Part shown: positions 48,101 through 59,710 of the stretch, piece after piece
How the letters are laid out: each line of letters starts with the position of its first letter
Position numbering within the stretch: position 1 is the first letter of the stretch
Program-made: the position numbers and the translations under genes
Assembly (NCBI GenBank): GCA_959347315.1
Contig: OY365810.1
Span: 2,160,334 to 2,224,333, forward strand
Origin: Bimastos eiseni
Taxonomy: Eukaryota > Annelida > Clitellata > Crassiclitellata > Lumbricidae
Reading direction: 5' to 3'
DNA: 64,000 nt
The notes under the pieces: generated by a model
Told to the model about the DNA's origin: nothing
Database searches by the model: none
What the model saw: the letters and a program-made list of their open reading frames with translations, nothing else

Positions 48101-51100
48101 GATAAATATGTCAGGATTAGAGCAGTTTTTGGAATTTTAAATATCGTTTATTATTTACAATTTATTTTCATATTGTCATTAGGGGTCCCTTTATTTCCGG
48201 ACACAGTGTAGAAACATCATTGATTGCTTAGAACATTCAGAATGGACCACATGTTAATTAACGATCCATGGTATCATTTCCAGAATGTAACCAAGGGGTC
48301 GGTGAGCTACAGACGAGATCAGGAACTCCTATGCAGACGACCGAGGTCAAGAAAAGGACGCCAGGTTAGCACTGCATTCACGCAATCATTATGAACACCG
48401 GAAACCGTCTCTAGTTCGGATGGTTGTGAAATTCTGACCTCCCTCAGACAACCTCTCTGATTTGACGCAGCGCTCGCGAATAAGCTGGTGCCCTGTGCAT
48501 GGATGCGACTTTCTCTCACTTAGTACAGCCAGTCTGTAGTTTCTGGCTGTCCCCGATGTAGGGCCTACAAGTATCTGACCCTAGGTCTAATGTGGTCTTC
48601 CATAGGGTTCCATATTAGGGCATCTACTGTACCGTGTCAATTTATTTTATGTTATGTAAATCCATGAAAATTTCTCGGCGCCAAAAGGGAGACCAGCTTA
48701 TTCACCCGCGCTATGCCTTATCAAATCCGCAATAGCCAATCCTCTCGTTTCTATCAGGTGCTAAGTCAAAATCCGGGGGTCAAGCAGAGTAGACAGCATG
48801 GTGCTACTAGGGTGGTAGTCGGTGATCATGTTCGCAGGCAAACTCATTCATAAAAAATGTATATATAGGGTGTCTTTTCAAGGTTACTGCTGAAAAGTGC
48901 TCCCGACTCCAACCCGGACAAAAAGGAAAGTTTTCAAGTGACCATAAAAAGTACCACTATACAATTTACGGAACAGGCGTAACTCCAGAGAAAGGTCCTT
49001 ACAAACCCTATGATTTGCTACAGAGAATGCACGACTTCGCATAGCTGCTGTACGGGCAAATGGAGCCATGAGAAACCCCTCCTCAGCACAGCGAAGAAAG
49101 CTACAACACCGACTGACAAAGATCTATCAGATAGACTATTTAATAAGTATTACAAATGGCTCATCGACAAATGATTCACAGACCAAAGGGTTAACTGACA
49201 AATGTTTCATTACTAGTGCTGAACCGAGTTTGAATTTTTGTTCCGAGTCCGAGTCCCGAGTTTTAGGAGCTGAATGAGGCCGAGGCCGAGTTTCTAATTT
49301 CTAAAAAGAGTCTCACTGTCTTGATTGTTAGATTGCCAGTTGTCACAACTATATGATTTTTTTTGGCTTTGTCTTAGTTTTCTGTATTGAGCAGTGACTT
49401 GTATGCACGAATGCTAGCGATAGGCCTAGGCTACTCGATTGCCGTTTTTTAGATAAAAATAATAGTAGGCCTATACTGTGTTTATACTTAGGTCGATTAT
49501 CGTTTTAAAAATAATAAATATCCGATTTTCGTTTCAAAACATGAAATCAGAAATATTAAAATTCGGACTCATTGTTTTACCAAGTCCGAGTTTTGCCGAG
49601 TATTATGAAACTCGGCCGAGCCGAGCTTCCGAACCGAGTTTCGGTTGATCTCTATTCACCACCCAGTTACTAATTTGCCCATTGTCTTCGTTATATTTAT
49701 AAGTGAATGAATTGTTACAGCTGAACGCCCAGAGGCAGAACCATACCAAGGATACACCTCAGTGGATGATATTAAAGAAGGTCAGCAGATGATTATTATG
49801 TATTCTGTGGTTTTATCTGTGTGAGTATAAATCCTATCCAGTTGTTTTATACTGTCAAACTGCAATGCATTTTATCCAGCTATAGTTTGTAGTGCTGTAA
49901 TAGACGATTTTTGCTATGCTATCATTAATAATTATTCTACAAGCTGTTCTACAATGGACATTGCTATAATATCTTGCATCATACCGCATTATACTATGCC
50001 ATCTTACACTCAGCTATCCTACATTGTACATGTAAGCTGTTATTATACTTCTGTGCAGGAGAGGCGATCCTGAAGGTTCAGAGGGAACAAATCACCCTCA
50101 CCTTTCTCAGAGAGGGGAAACGTTATACGTCTGTCCCCTCCCACCTCGACCCATCCCTCTCATGACTGTCTGGATGTTCCCCTCACCTGTCAAATGATAT
50201 ATATATATATATATATATATATTGTATCTATAAATTTATATAGCGCCTCTCACAGTGCAGATCAATCATTGTCGCCATTTTTATGCTATAGCATTGGATA
50301 TAACTGAAATCATACAATACAATATATTACTTAATTACCTTACACTATGCTACGGGAAATATCCGAATGGATGAGAAGACAATGCGAATTTTAAGTAGAA
50401 AGTCGAATAGTGGGTTCAGATTTAATTTGAATGTATTAGATAATTTTAATAATTGCTTAGAATATACGCTATGATGGCCTATGCAGTATACATATTCGTA
50501 AGCAACATGTGTTGACTTTGCCAGAATGTAGCCATGCAGTGGGCGGGCGACCACCAGCAGCTAGACCTAAGTATACGGTCGTGTCCAAGAATAACCAACC
50601 AGGTTAGTGTCACGTTTATAGGAAAGTCCTAAACAACACAGAAAATCCGTCTGAGGACTTTCTGACGTTGTGAAAACGATGCTTTTGTTGCATCATAAGC
50701 GTGAATTGTAGAAGGCTTTTATTTCGGAAGTAAGTAAATGGGTACGTAAGTGACCGTGACGCTGAGGAATGGTTAAGATGGATTGCAAAACAGATTATTT
50801 TGGTCAATGGGTGCAAACATGTATTTTATTGTGAAAATACAACGGTTCACAAAACTCATTTTCAAAAGTATCTGCTGCAACAACTGTGAGCAATAGATGT
50901 AGTACTCATCTCTAGTCTCTCCTGTGAGAAGAAAGCATTGCGGGCCCTTAGACTTGCTTCAGAGGCAACAGCGGCGGCAAATGAATGATCGAAGGGTTAG
51001 CAATTTAATTTGCTTAGCATCGGTCAATGGCCAGTCCTCTTCCTTTTCCTCTCTTCTTCCCACCGACAGCGTGCCGTCACTCTTATCACACTGACTGATT

Positions 51101-52183
51101 TGCCTAGGAGCTCAGCTAGGGCATAAATAGCGTCCACTCTTACACTAATTTGAACCTCGACCTCCCTCCATAAATTTTTTTTAGAGAAGCTTATGAGGTG
51201 TTATATAATGTAATAAGATGTAAATATTCGAAGCGTCTCACCGGCGCTATACTAAATCATGTCCGCAATATGTTGCCTTCATATGAAATTGTAAGGTATA
51301 TGTATACAATGTTGTATTGTTTACAGCTCTTACAGCAGAAGCCAGCGCACAATATAGCTTGGCCAAGGAGGATCAACTAGACTACGCAACACTCAGGAAA
51401 AACATTGAACGTCAGTAAACAAATAATTCTCTTGCTAAATATAACAAAAGGCCTAAAAGAGTGTTTGCCGTGAGATAGAGCTTATTTTTTACATCCTTTT
51501 TATCTACATCCTTTTAGAGAGTTTTATGTTGCTTTCAGTCATTGATTTGCAAGCTTTAGTGAATGGCCTGGTTTCGATAGTTCTTCCCTCACTTTTGCAC
51601 GTGAATAAGCACACTTAACGAAAGAAGTAGAGACGAGGCAAGAGAGAGGGAGAGAGATCAAGCGACGCTAGGCCTGAAACATTACAGGTCAACATGCAGT
51701 TGGTCAAACACAGATTGGCCTCTGACCTCTTCTGGCCATGTGGAAACCGAATCTGACCTTCCGCGGATTATCCTTTGGAGAACCCGTGTGATTTAACCTA
51801 GCGCTCGAGATTAAGCTGGTGCCCTGCACTTGATTTCCAGTGGCATCTTAGAATTTTGAGATTGCGGTAACAAGATTCATCTGTCTTCTAGGCACTAAAA
51901 CCCTGTTATGTAAGCCTTAGTCTTTATAGCATTGATCCTGAATTCAATGTCAGTGAAGTATTATTTGACTGAAGAGTGATAAAAAAAGTCTCGTACAGGG
52001 CAGGAAGGAATGCGCAGCATTTAGAATTACCTCAAGTAATATGCCCATTCTTTCACAGACCATCCCTCTGAATTGTAAATTTATTCCAAAATTAAAATGT
52101 CTTAGTATTTTGTTGTAGCACCCAAGTGGGACAGTATCCACAACAGCACGGATTCCGAATTAGATATCGAGGACTTGAAATAA
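38459..52183 (+). CDS. Gene C: two-Ig receptor with tyrosine-motif tail
   Basis: Exons: 38459-38806, 40149-40565, 42871-42972, 47122-47181, 48284-48364, 49721-49780, 50525-50602, 51327-51410 and 52119-52183 (stop TAA), with an alternative terminal exon 50059-50165. All junctions are phase 1. The signal-peptide exon upstream is not identified; a phase 1 first exon would make the total a whole number of codons. The protein is a V-like Ig domain, a second Ig domain, a transmembrane helix and a tail with YTSV twice, YTVV, and LDYATL, which matches the ITIM consensus [ILVS]xYxx[LV]. ITIMs recruit SHP-type phosphatases in vertebrate receptors; the same role here is inference. Gene C is divergent from gene B and co-directional with D. 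Confidence 0.8.
39103..39250. repeat. (ATT)n microsatellite
   Basis: A long ATT run in gene C intron; open frames on both strands here are artefacts. Confidence 0.95.
39255..39800 (-). mobile_element. LINE 3' fragment in gene C intron
   Basis: The minus strand gives [16 protein letters not shown] and [14 protein letters not shown] across a shifted frame, a tail signature seen in marine-animal retroelements. 39705-39800 is shared with 12255-12350. A (TTG)n stretch follows to about 39890. Confidence 0.6.
40149..40565 (+). CDS. Gene C exon 3: second Ig domain
   Basis: 139 codons. Starts ESEPVCETN; core [20 protein letters not shown] and SYFSCRTYF. Rich in N-glycosylation sites (NFT, NDT, NSS, NAT, NHT). 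The GNWxPTMEW block is shared with D, and in weaker form with A and B. Confidence 0.88.
41590..41900. repeat. About 33-bp minisatellite, locus 2
   Basis: Imperfect GATGAAAAGAAT / AAATGGAAGCTGGA units on both strands, in gene C intron. Confidence 0.55.
42195..42460. repeat. Degenerate GGTTAG / GGGTTA array
   Basis: About 260 bases of TTAGGG-like, G-rich repeats (GGGTTAGGGT, GGTTATGGTT), ending about 410 bases before the transmembrane exon of gene C. Resembles a decayed interstitial telomere-like array. Confidence 0.85.
42871..42972 (+). CDS. Gene C exon 4: transmembrane helix
   Basis: 34 codons: [20 protein letters not shown] then CCVIIRRRT. Acceptor AATTGTAG, donor GTATGT, phase 1. Confidence 0.85.
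43000..47121. other. Long intron of gene C
   Basis: About 4.1 kb between the membrane exon and the first tail exon. Apart from the 23-bp minisatellite and GA/CA-rich simple repeats (45985-46060, 46510-46670) I find no exon with adequate splice sites. Confidence 0.45.
44735..45160. repeat. 23-bp minisatellite in gene C intron
   Basis: About 18 imperfect copies of CTGAAACAAGTGAAACTTAT plus TTT. Confidence 0.85.
47122..47181 (+). CDS. Gene C exon 5: YTSV module, copy 1
   Basis: 20 codons: VERAEQEP then [12 protein letters not shown]. The tyrosine in EGYTSV is a YxxV motif, though residue -2 is not hydrophobic. Paralogous to 49721-49780. Confidence 0.8.
47484..47640. repeat. 21-bp tandem array in gene C intron
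   Basis: Copies of AATTACTATCATTACATCA with small changes, decaying to ATTACATC words. Confidence 0.85.
48284..48364 (+). CDS. Gene C exon 6: EC-module, copy 1
   Basis: 27 codons starting [16 protein letters not shown] and ending VKKRTP, with a TTTCCAG acceptor and a GTTAGC donor. Paralogous to 50525-50602; it lacks a tyrosine. Confidence 0.65.
49214..49654. mobile_element. hAT-like MITE with CCGAG words in gene C intron
   Basis: Starts TAGTGCTGAACCGAG and ends TTTCGGTTGATCTCTA; the flanks TTCATTAC and TTCACCAC agree in six of eight bases. Both ends are made of CCGAG/CTCGG words. Confidence 0.5.
49721..49780 (+). CDS. Gene C exon 7: YTSV module, copy 2
   Basis: 20 codons: [20 protein letters not shown]. 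The acceptor context GTTACAG and a donor GTCAGC match the first copy, so a module of two exons was duplicated. Confidence 0.8.
50059..50165 (+). CDS. Gene C alternative terminal exon with YTSV
   Basis: After TGTGCAG the phase 1 frame encodes 34 residues ending [16 protein letters not shown] and a TGA. It repeats the YTSV core before stopping, so it may be an alternative short tail that omits the ITIM. Confidence 0.5.
50525..50602 (+). CDS. Gene C exon 8: EC-module, copy 2
   Basis: 26 codons starting [20 protein letters not shown] and ending NNQP. Same acceptor (GCCAG) and donor (GTTAGT) type as copy 1, but with a tyrosine motif YTVV. Confidence 0.68.
51327..51410 (+). CDS. Gene C exon 9: ITIM exon
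   Basis: Encodes [26 protein letters not shown] is a canonical ITIM. Two in-frame acceptors nine bases apart (exon start 51327 or 51336) could both be used. Donor GTCAGT. Confidence 0.8.
52119..52183 (+). CDS. Gene C terminal exon
   Basis: After TTGTTGTAG, 21 codons: [20 protein letters not shown] then K and TAA. The acidic end resembles the VDDLTE/VDDIKE ends of the YTSV modules. Confidence 0.7.
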
Positions 52184-53936
52184 TCGTTCGCTGTAAAAAG
52201 TGCCCAAAAATGTAACAGACGGAAGTAAACCAACTATTGTCAAGGAAGGAAAACCCTAAAGAAAACAGCATTGACATCAAAACATATAATATTAAGTAAC
52301 TGTGTTTGGAGTTTCATTGTGTAAACGTTATATACCTCACGGTTGCTGTATGCTGATGATAAGCAGCGAAGAGAGCCTCACATGTAACTGTTTCTTTGCT
52401 GCTTAATGTCAAACGCTTCAATTTTATTCAGTTCATCTAAGGATTTCTTATGTAGTTTTGTAATCCATTACTGTATGGCTTAAAACCTAAATGAACACGC
52501 AATAAGACAACCAGATTCTTTACAGTTGGCTTTCTGGCTTTGGTAGAAACGAAGAGTTTAAGATTACGATTTGGCAAAGTTATGAGATACACTAAAACTT
52601 ACTTCCTGAAGGCCATTCATTGGGAAATAGGATTAGGGGAATTATTAACACTGGGACACACTGTATCCTTTTCCCGTTGCAATTCCGAAGGTTAACTCAT
52701 CCCGATCAGTGGCAAAGTCTCACTAACAAAATGATCAGTAGGACATGATGAGCGACTTGGACGCTAAATTCGACTCCACTAATAACTTGTAATCATCCGT
52801 TCATGCAATCGTATCTGTCGTATCGTATTTTTAGATTCATATAGCGCCTGTCATAGATAGCTATTCAGAAGCGATCTCAGTAGTGAAACCCCAGGCAAGG
52901 GGTATGCCTCTAAAGAGCGAGAAGCTAATGGCAAGAAGGAACTAGGCCTACATGTATGACTTGAAATCGTATTGAGGCGTGTGAGTTTGCATTAAGTAAC
53001 ACGCATAAAAGTACATGCATATATATATAATTATATAACAGTTCTATTATTTAATTATGTTCATTAAGCAAACAAAGTCTTCATTGAAATTGTTATATAC
53101 ATTATCCTTGAAATCTTTCAATGCCGGTGCTTTTGGACTTGGGAAGTCGATGACTAGTTTAAAGTTTTACAAGTCGCCGCCCATGTGATGCCGATAATGC
53201 TGCAAAAAGATAGTTTTATCACGCTTGATGAAGAGAGTGTTTTGACTAAGGTGACGAAGATAAAGACGATGAACAGGAGCAAATTGAAGAGAAGGAGGAT
53301 GAAGAAGAAGAAAAAGAAGATGACGAAAACGATGATGTCGGGAGTAATCGAAGGAAGAGCAACGCAGAATTTAATGGAGGAGGATGTTCAGAAAAACTGA
53401 AGACGACGATGAAGAAACGGGAAGGATAAAGAACGAGCGCATGAAAAACGCATTAAGATGTGTTAATTAATGCGACAGGCATCTATAGGCGATTTAATTT
53501 TAGCAGAACAGCTATGTGAGGAAAAGTAGGCTAGCGTTGTTAGTCGTTGTTATTTATGGATCTCCAGCTATTTATATAAGTAATTAAGTAAATATAATGT
53601 ATGCTTCATAATACCAGCTGCGTGACCACACTCTGGTTGACATGCAAAAACAATAAAAAAAAGAGTTTCATGTAGTCACAGCTTGTTTCTCTGCTCGATT
53701 CTTATTAATTATCGTTTCAGACAGTTAAGACCTCTGTTGGTACAATTTCTACCACAACACAATTTACCTGGATTTCTGTAGGGGGCCTAATCATCACCAA
53801 ACGATATGAATTCATAAGAAAAACAATTCCCTGCACAAACATTTTCCATACTTTAAACTATTTACTTAAAGATAAAAAGATTGTCTTTCTCCCCCACCCA
53901 AATGAATTTTTGTACTTAGCAGGTTCCAGCACTCAG

Positions 53937-54089
53937 CAGAGGCGTCTACCCCCACCCCCTGGCTGATGGAGGCAAGCCCCTCGGTCTTCAACAGCCCCAA
54001 GATAAATTTTCCTCCTAAGACTCAACAAATATTCACCCAACCGGAAATTGGAGGCATTTTCCTCTGACTCCCCTATATGGACGCCTCTG
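53937..54089. mobile_element. MITE family GAGGCGTC, copy 2
   Basis: 153 bp with inverted ends CAGAGGCGTC / GACGCCTCTG and a perfect 8-bp target duplication GCACTCAG (53929-53936, 54090-54097). hAT-like by target size. Confidence 0.88.
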
Positions 54090-54484
54090 GCACTCAGCTC
54101 TTCAATTGTTGTCTGGCATTCACAAAACACCACTTCAATAATAAACTCGTCAGTTTTGATCATGACCCGAAAAAGTGAAATTACGAAACTGTGGAAGGAA
54201 AGCAACTGATGAGCTGAAGCCGTTACCGGGCGCACACTCAGTAGCAGAGTTTCATAAATAACTTAAAGAAAGATGCAGCTTGCGGCTTAAAATACCTACA
54301 ATCAGCGTTTTGTGGATAAACGAGGTTTTGTCACCTAGCGAACATGCTCGCCTTGAAAGTGTCTGCAGGCAATCCTCCGAGCAGCGGTCCCAAATAAATA
54401 AATATCAAAATCTTCGTGACAAATTGTGTTTGTCTTGTGCGTTTTTAGCCAAACACTCATTTTTTATGTGTGAAGTGATGAGAA

Positions 54485-54735
54485 GGCATTTTATTTAACT
54501 GGAAGTCGGATTGATGAAAAGAATGCTGTCTAACCTTAAGCTGAACTGATGAAAAGAATGCCAATTAAATGGAAGCTAGAATGATCAACAGATTTCTGCC
54601 TAAAGTGAAGCTGAAATGGTGAAAGGAATTGTGTTTAAGTAGAAGCGGGATAGAGATGATAATATTCATGCTTAGGTAGAAGCGGGAATGATGAAAAGAA
54701 ACATGTTTAAGAAGAAGATGAATGGTTGAAAAGAA
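54485..54735. repeat. About 33-bp minisatellite, locus 3
   Basis: Seven or so imperfect units with GATGAAAAGAAT and AAATGGAAGCT, about 750 bases upstream of gene D. Confidence 0.7.
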
Positions 54736-55471
54736 TCAAGCTAGAGTAGAATATTTAATCATTTTCGGGTTTTTGATTTTTATAAATTTGGGACAATCGC
54801 TCAGAGGAATGCCTATATGCATAGGCGAGTAAAACATTTAAAAAAACAGATAAATCCTTTAAGTATCAACGACACTAATCAACACGCTAGATATCCCAAA
54901 AATCATAACTTTATCTAATTAAACATATAATAAATTTTAAAGTTGTGCTCATTATACTACACCAAGTTGTCTCAAAGTGTCCTAATTTCACATTCACTAA
55001 GATACAAAATGTTTCAAATAGGCTCAACGCTTTCCGTATAAAACGAAACATAGAATACACGTAGCTACATGTATGGAGTGGGCGTAACCAACCGGCCAAG
55101 CAAATCAGCTTACTGATACCTTATACAGGATCAAAATAAATAAATGCTGATGTTTTATTTGTTCGGGATAATAGTAATCCACATGTCGCTTTTACTTTGG
55201 GGTTAGGCTATTAAATGCGCTAATAAGCCAAATAAATTATGTTTAACTAGATCACGGATATGCACATGACCAAAGACAATGAATGCTGCGACAGAGTTTC
55301 TCTTCCTGGAAAGTAATCAGCAGGCTTTCGTATTTTCAAGTTCAATTTCACATTTTAAATGTTTCACGCGCATATGACCTAGGTCCTTTAATGAATGAGA
55401 AAATTTTGCACTTATGAAAAGTAACTGAACTACCTACTACTAACACATTTTCTTCTAACGCGGCTTAGAGA

Positions 55472-55535
55472 ATGAGACCATTCGAAATAGTGTGGATATT
55501 GGCTCAAGTGCTGCTCAATAATTATTTTGGACTAG
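55472..55535 (+). CDS. Gene D exon 1: signal peptide
   Basis: ATG then RPFEIVWILAQVLLNNYFGL, a short hydrophobic leader, with donor GTAAGC in phase 1. Confidence 0.8.
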
Positions 55536-58500
55536 GTAAGCATGTTTACTAAATCATCATTATCTGCCATTTTGTGCCGTGCGTTCTAATTATATTTCAT
55601 TTTGAAAAAATGTAATAATGTGAGCCCTGGGTCTATGATCATGAATGACTCTACCATTTTCGTCATTATGGCCTAATTGAACAATGACGCCATTGCAATG
55701 AGTATGAAATGGCGGATAATCCAGTAGGTCCACTTGGAGATTGCTAGGTAAGATAAAGTGGAGGAAAGTAGGGTGGACCTGTACCGTACGATCGGGTAGG
55801 ATTAGGTTAATACAACGGATGATAAATTTAAATTGTAGGCTATTATTACCAACCAATACCAATCTGGCACGTTTCTGAGTAGATTCTTGAAGCCCCAATA
55901 TAAAAATATATGTAATAAACAATATAGATGTTGCTGTAAATGTTGAATTGAATTCTATTATTGCATCAATATTGTTATTCCAGTGCAGTCCAGCCTCGTT
56001 TCTGTTCCGCTGAATGGAGTAGTTGTTGCTGGTCAGAGGATGGAAATGGAATGCAGGACGGACAACGGAACAATAGTTCGTGAGTGGACATATCAAAGAC
56101 TACCAACAATGGAAAGGGTGAAAATCCTCACTAACTTTCCCGGCGATCCAAATAGAATTGGTGGATTCAAGCAAATTGGAGCAGTTGTGGATTCAAATGG
56201 TTCTGGCTTTATTTATTCAAACTCGACGAGTTTAGAAGACGCTGGAATCTACACATGCACAATCGAACAAGGTGTGAAACTGGTTTCATACAGCGCTCAT
56301 CTCATTGTCCTTGGTGAGTATGGTGAGAAGCGTTGAAAATACTGGTAGGCTACACATGCCTGGAAACTTACATGAAGGCCTTACATTTTAGAAGTAGGCA
56401 GATATAATTATGTACGACTAATAAGTTATGCATAGACAAGTCACAAGACTCCGTGGTTAATATACTTTTCGTTCTATTGATGCCTGAATGAATGTGTGAT
56501 TACGTCAACGTAGCTTTTGATATAGTAGGCCAGTGATAAGTTCGTATTCATTTGCGTTTAATTAGGTGAAATGGGCATACGTGTATGATTCAGAGATAAT
56601 TTGGTGCCTCTCAGATGTCCCCAGTAATCGTGTGCAATACCAACTCAAACAGAGCAAAGACCTAGTCAATTAACTCAGAGGCGTCCAGATGGGAGGAGGG
56701 GGGTCCGGAGGCAAGTGCCTCCAACTTCAGGTGGGGGGCATTTTTTGTGTCCTAGGGGGACTATCTTGCCTTCCTGGCACTTGGGATCGGGGTTTGAATC
56801 CATCAGTTAGATGGCATCAGATTGACGCCCCTGGATTAACTAATGTCACCGTGCTATAATTTTATAGAAGGAAGCTTTAGGCGATTGCTCTAACACTTTA
56901 ATTGCGGGAGTCACATACAGTAAGCCTAACTGAGAATCCAAACAAAAAGTGTGTTAATAGGAGAATTGATGTCAACGTTGTAGAGGAAGTTCCTTTTTGC
57001 GAAACGAATCAGCCTCCTAACGGACAATTAACGGACACTGATACGCTTTGGTTTAAGTGTAGCGTTAACTTCGCTGGCAATTGGTCTCCAACCATGGAAT
57101 GGAGACAACACTGCAGTGATATGACAAAAGTTTTAACAGATGGAATTGTTCCGTCAATTGCCATAAATTCCAATGTGATGAGTACACTGAACCTAACAGT
57201 TCATTCAATCGATAGTGCTTGCAATATTTCATGCAAGACATACTTCACCATAAACCCTATCGACACCAGGAACTCAACAGCCAGCAACATACCTCACTAT
57301 AGTTACATCTGGGACCCGTCTGAGAACAGAGGAGATAGAGAAGACAAGGTGACGATGTTTGGTACCTCATCAGAAAGCTCCCGTAAGTCGCAAATAAGCC
57401 TTGAAACATTTCGTTAACTCGAGTCGTCCAGATGCTTTATCACGACGCACGAAAGATTATTTCTAACTCGTTGCGACATAAGCCCTACATGTGGATCTTG
57501 CTTTAGTTATTATTTAAATCAACTCAAAAATTACGTTTGTCTGTCTGACTTTCTGTTGGTCTATGTCTCCTTGTCCGTCTGTTTGTCTGTCCTGTTCGGT
57601 GGCGCTGCTATTACGAGTGTGAAGCACATCTAAGAATTGTTATCGAACTATCTGTCTATCTGTGTCTCTATGTGACTGTCGATGCGATTGTTATGTGGGG
57701 AGCAACAAACAGGCGGGTAGAAACAGTCAATTTTTCTCAGGCAACCTATGTCGGTTTCCTCTGGACGTCTTAAGACCGTCAGGCCCTTAATGTACCTCGG
57801 TCTAAAACTGCCACATCTTAGCATCGTGCCTATGCCTCTGTTGGCTCTTTGCTATGGAACAGCCTTCCTACTGTGACTCGTGCTGCAATCTTATCTAGTA
57901 GCACAACAGTTTCTGCTCGCTCTCTTAAGACTTTTCTTATATCTAGGGTTCTTCGCTCTGGGAGCGCCTCTGATTAGGTTGTACTGTGTGAGGCGCTTTA
58001 TAAATCCTTATATAGAATAGAAAATATTGGAGAGTGGGATTGAGAGGAGGCAACACCGGGAGATCCATGGATTGTAAAATATGACATAGTAATAACCTGA
58101 ACATCTACATTTACAATGTGATCTGATGCGGCTTGACATCAAGATGTTCATTAAACGAAGATACATCTACCATTAGACAACAGTTCTTCATTTTTGACGC
58201 AGCGCTAGGGAAAAAGATGATACCGAGGCATACGTTTTAAAGTGCGCTTTAGAAATTCGACATTACGGACACGACAGCATTTGCAGAGGGAGACGAGGTT
58301 TATCTTCCTTATCAGTATTAATGAGTTACGAGTTTCTTGTGACTTACAGAGGTGACTGCAATGACCGAAGTTGATAATGAAGACACAGGCTCGATGACGA
58401 CTCTGATTGTCATACTGACCGTTGTCTTCTTGGTTGTCGCGACGGTTGTCGTCTGTTGCTTATGTTACAAAAAGAAGATAACAGGTATCTTTGACAACAA

Positions 58501-59668
58501 TGTTCCCTCGAAGTCAGCGTACACACGAGTTTTGTGTTTATACACGATTTCTTTTATGAAACGGTGTGGTCACGCAGCTGGTATTATGAAGCATGATATT
58601 CACTTCAAAAATGTTGGTTATTTTGGCTGATACGTCCCGTAATTTATCTTCAGACAAGGTAGTTTTCTTAGGTTATCGTCAGAACTTATCTCCATAGACT
58701 CTTAGATATAATTTTATTTAATAATCATCGCATTCAGCTCGGAACTGCTCACAAGAGTGTGAACTATTTATAAAATGTTGCACACACTTATTAATATCTT
58801 ACGCACACAATATGAAAAATTAGAGAGAACACTGGTTGACAGCCACGTTGAAAACGATGAGGAAATAATGACAGCGCTAATTAATAGCGTATTTAACTAT
58901 GCGGTGAGAAATGTCGTGTAGTCATACATACACGCATACATATATGCTGGCATTACATAGCCTACTCACATGCATGCATGTGTAAGTTTTGTTCTAACCC
59001 ATTTGGAATCGGTTCTTTTTTGTGGCAGATAGGACGTCGCAAGAGAAAGATATCGCATTGGGTAAATGCACGCATATATCTATCCTAATGAGTATACGTT
59101 CTTGTTATAAAGTTTGTACTTTAGTACAGCATATTTCATGAACTCATGAAATGGCGGTTAGAACGCATATTGTGATTTTTATTAGTATTGTTAGGTTTCG
59201 GGACAATGGATTTCATGTTTAAATGATTCTGCGATGACATTATGTCAAAAATCATTCATTCACTTATAGAATCTATATAACACCTGTTCAAGCGAAACTA
59301 CTCGCAGGTGCTACCAGCTCATCAACAGCCAAAAATTATTCTAACTGGTTACAAAAGCTAGAGAGGTGAATTGAAAGGAGAAACGCGTCTGGCAACCGTT
59401 CTGCACTTTATTTCTCTTTTTCTTCTAGAAATTGATCCATCCAACGAACTGTCTCCCTCTGACAAAATGGACGTTCTTCAGAACGACAACGAGGCTCTGG
59501 GTAAATAATGTTTTAATAATAATTTAATTAAGCAATAATTGGCGTTTTAGTTTAATATCTAATGAAAATAATGAGTAGGGCCTGACATTAAAGAACTACA
59601 TACAGTATTGGTGCAGATCTATGTGTGCAAATAAGATAAGGCGTTGGGCAACACTTTTTTATAACGGG

Positions 59669-59710
<42 letters not shown>

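Larger units (their letters stand above)
52184..55471. other. C-D spacer
   Basis: Holds a MITE (53937-54089), a minisatellite (54485-54735) and a purine-rich stretch at 53240-53400 that reads as acidic in one frame. No supported gene. Confidence 0.5.

Noticed and set aside
53240..53400. Acidic open frame (GDEDKDDEQEQIEEKEDEEE...)
   Set aside because: Purine-rich simple sequence with no convincing exon ends and no neighbour to join; kept as unexplained spacer.
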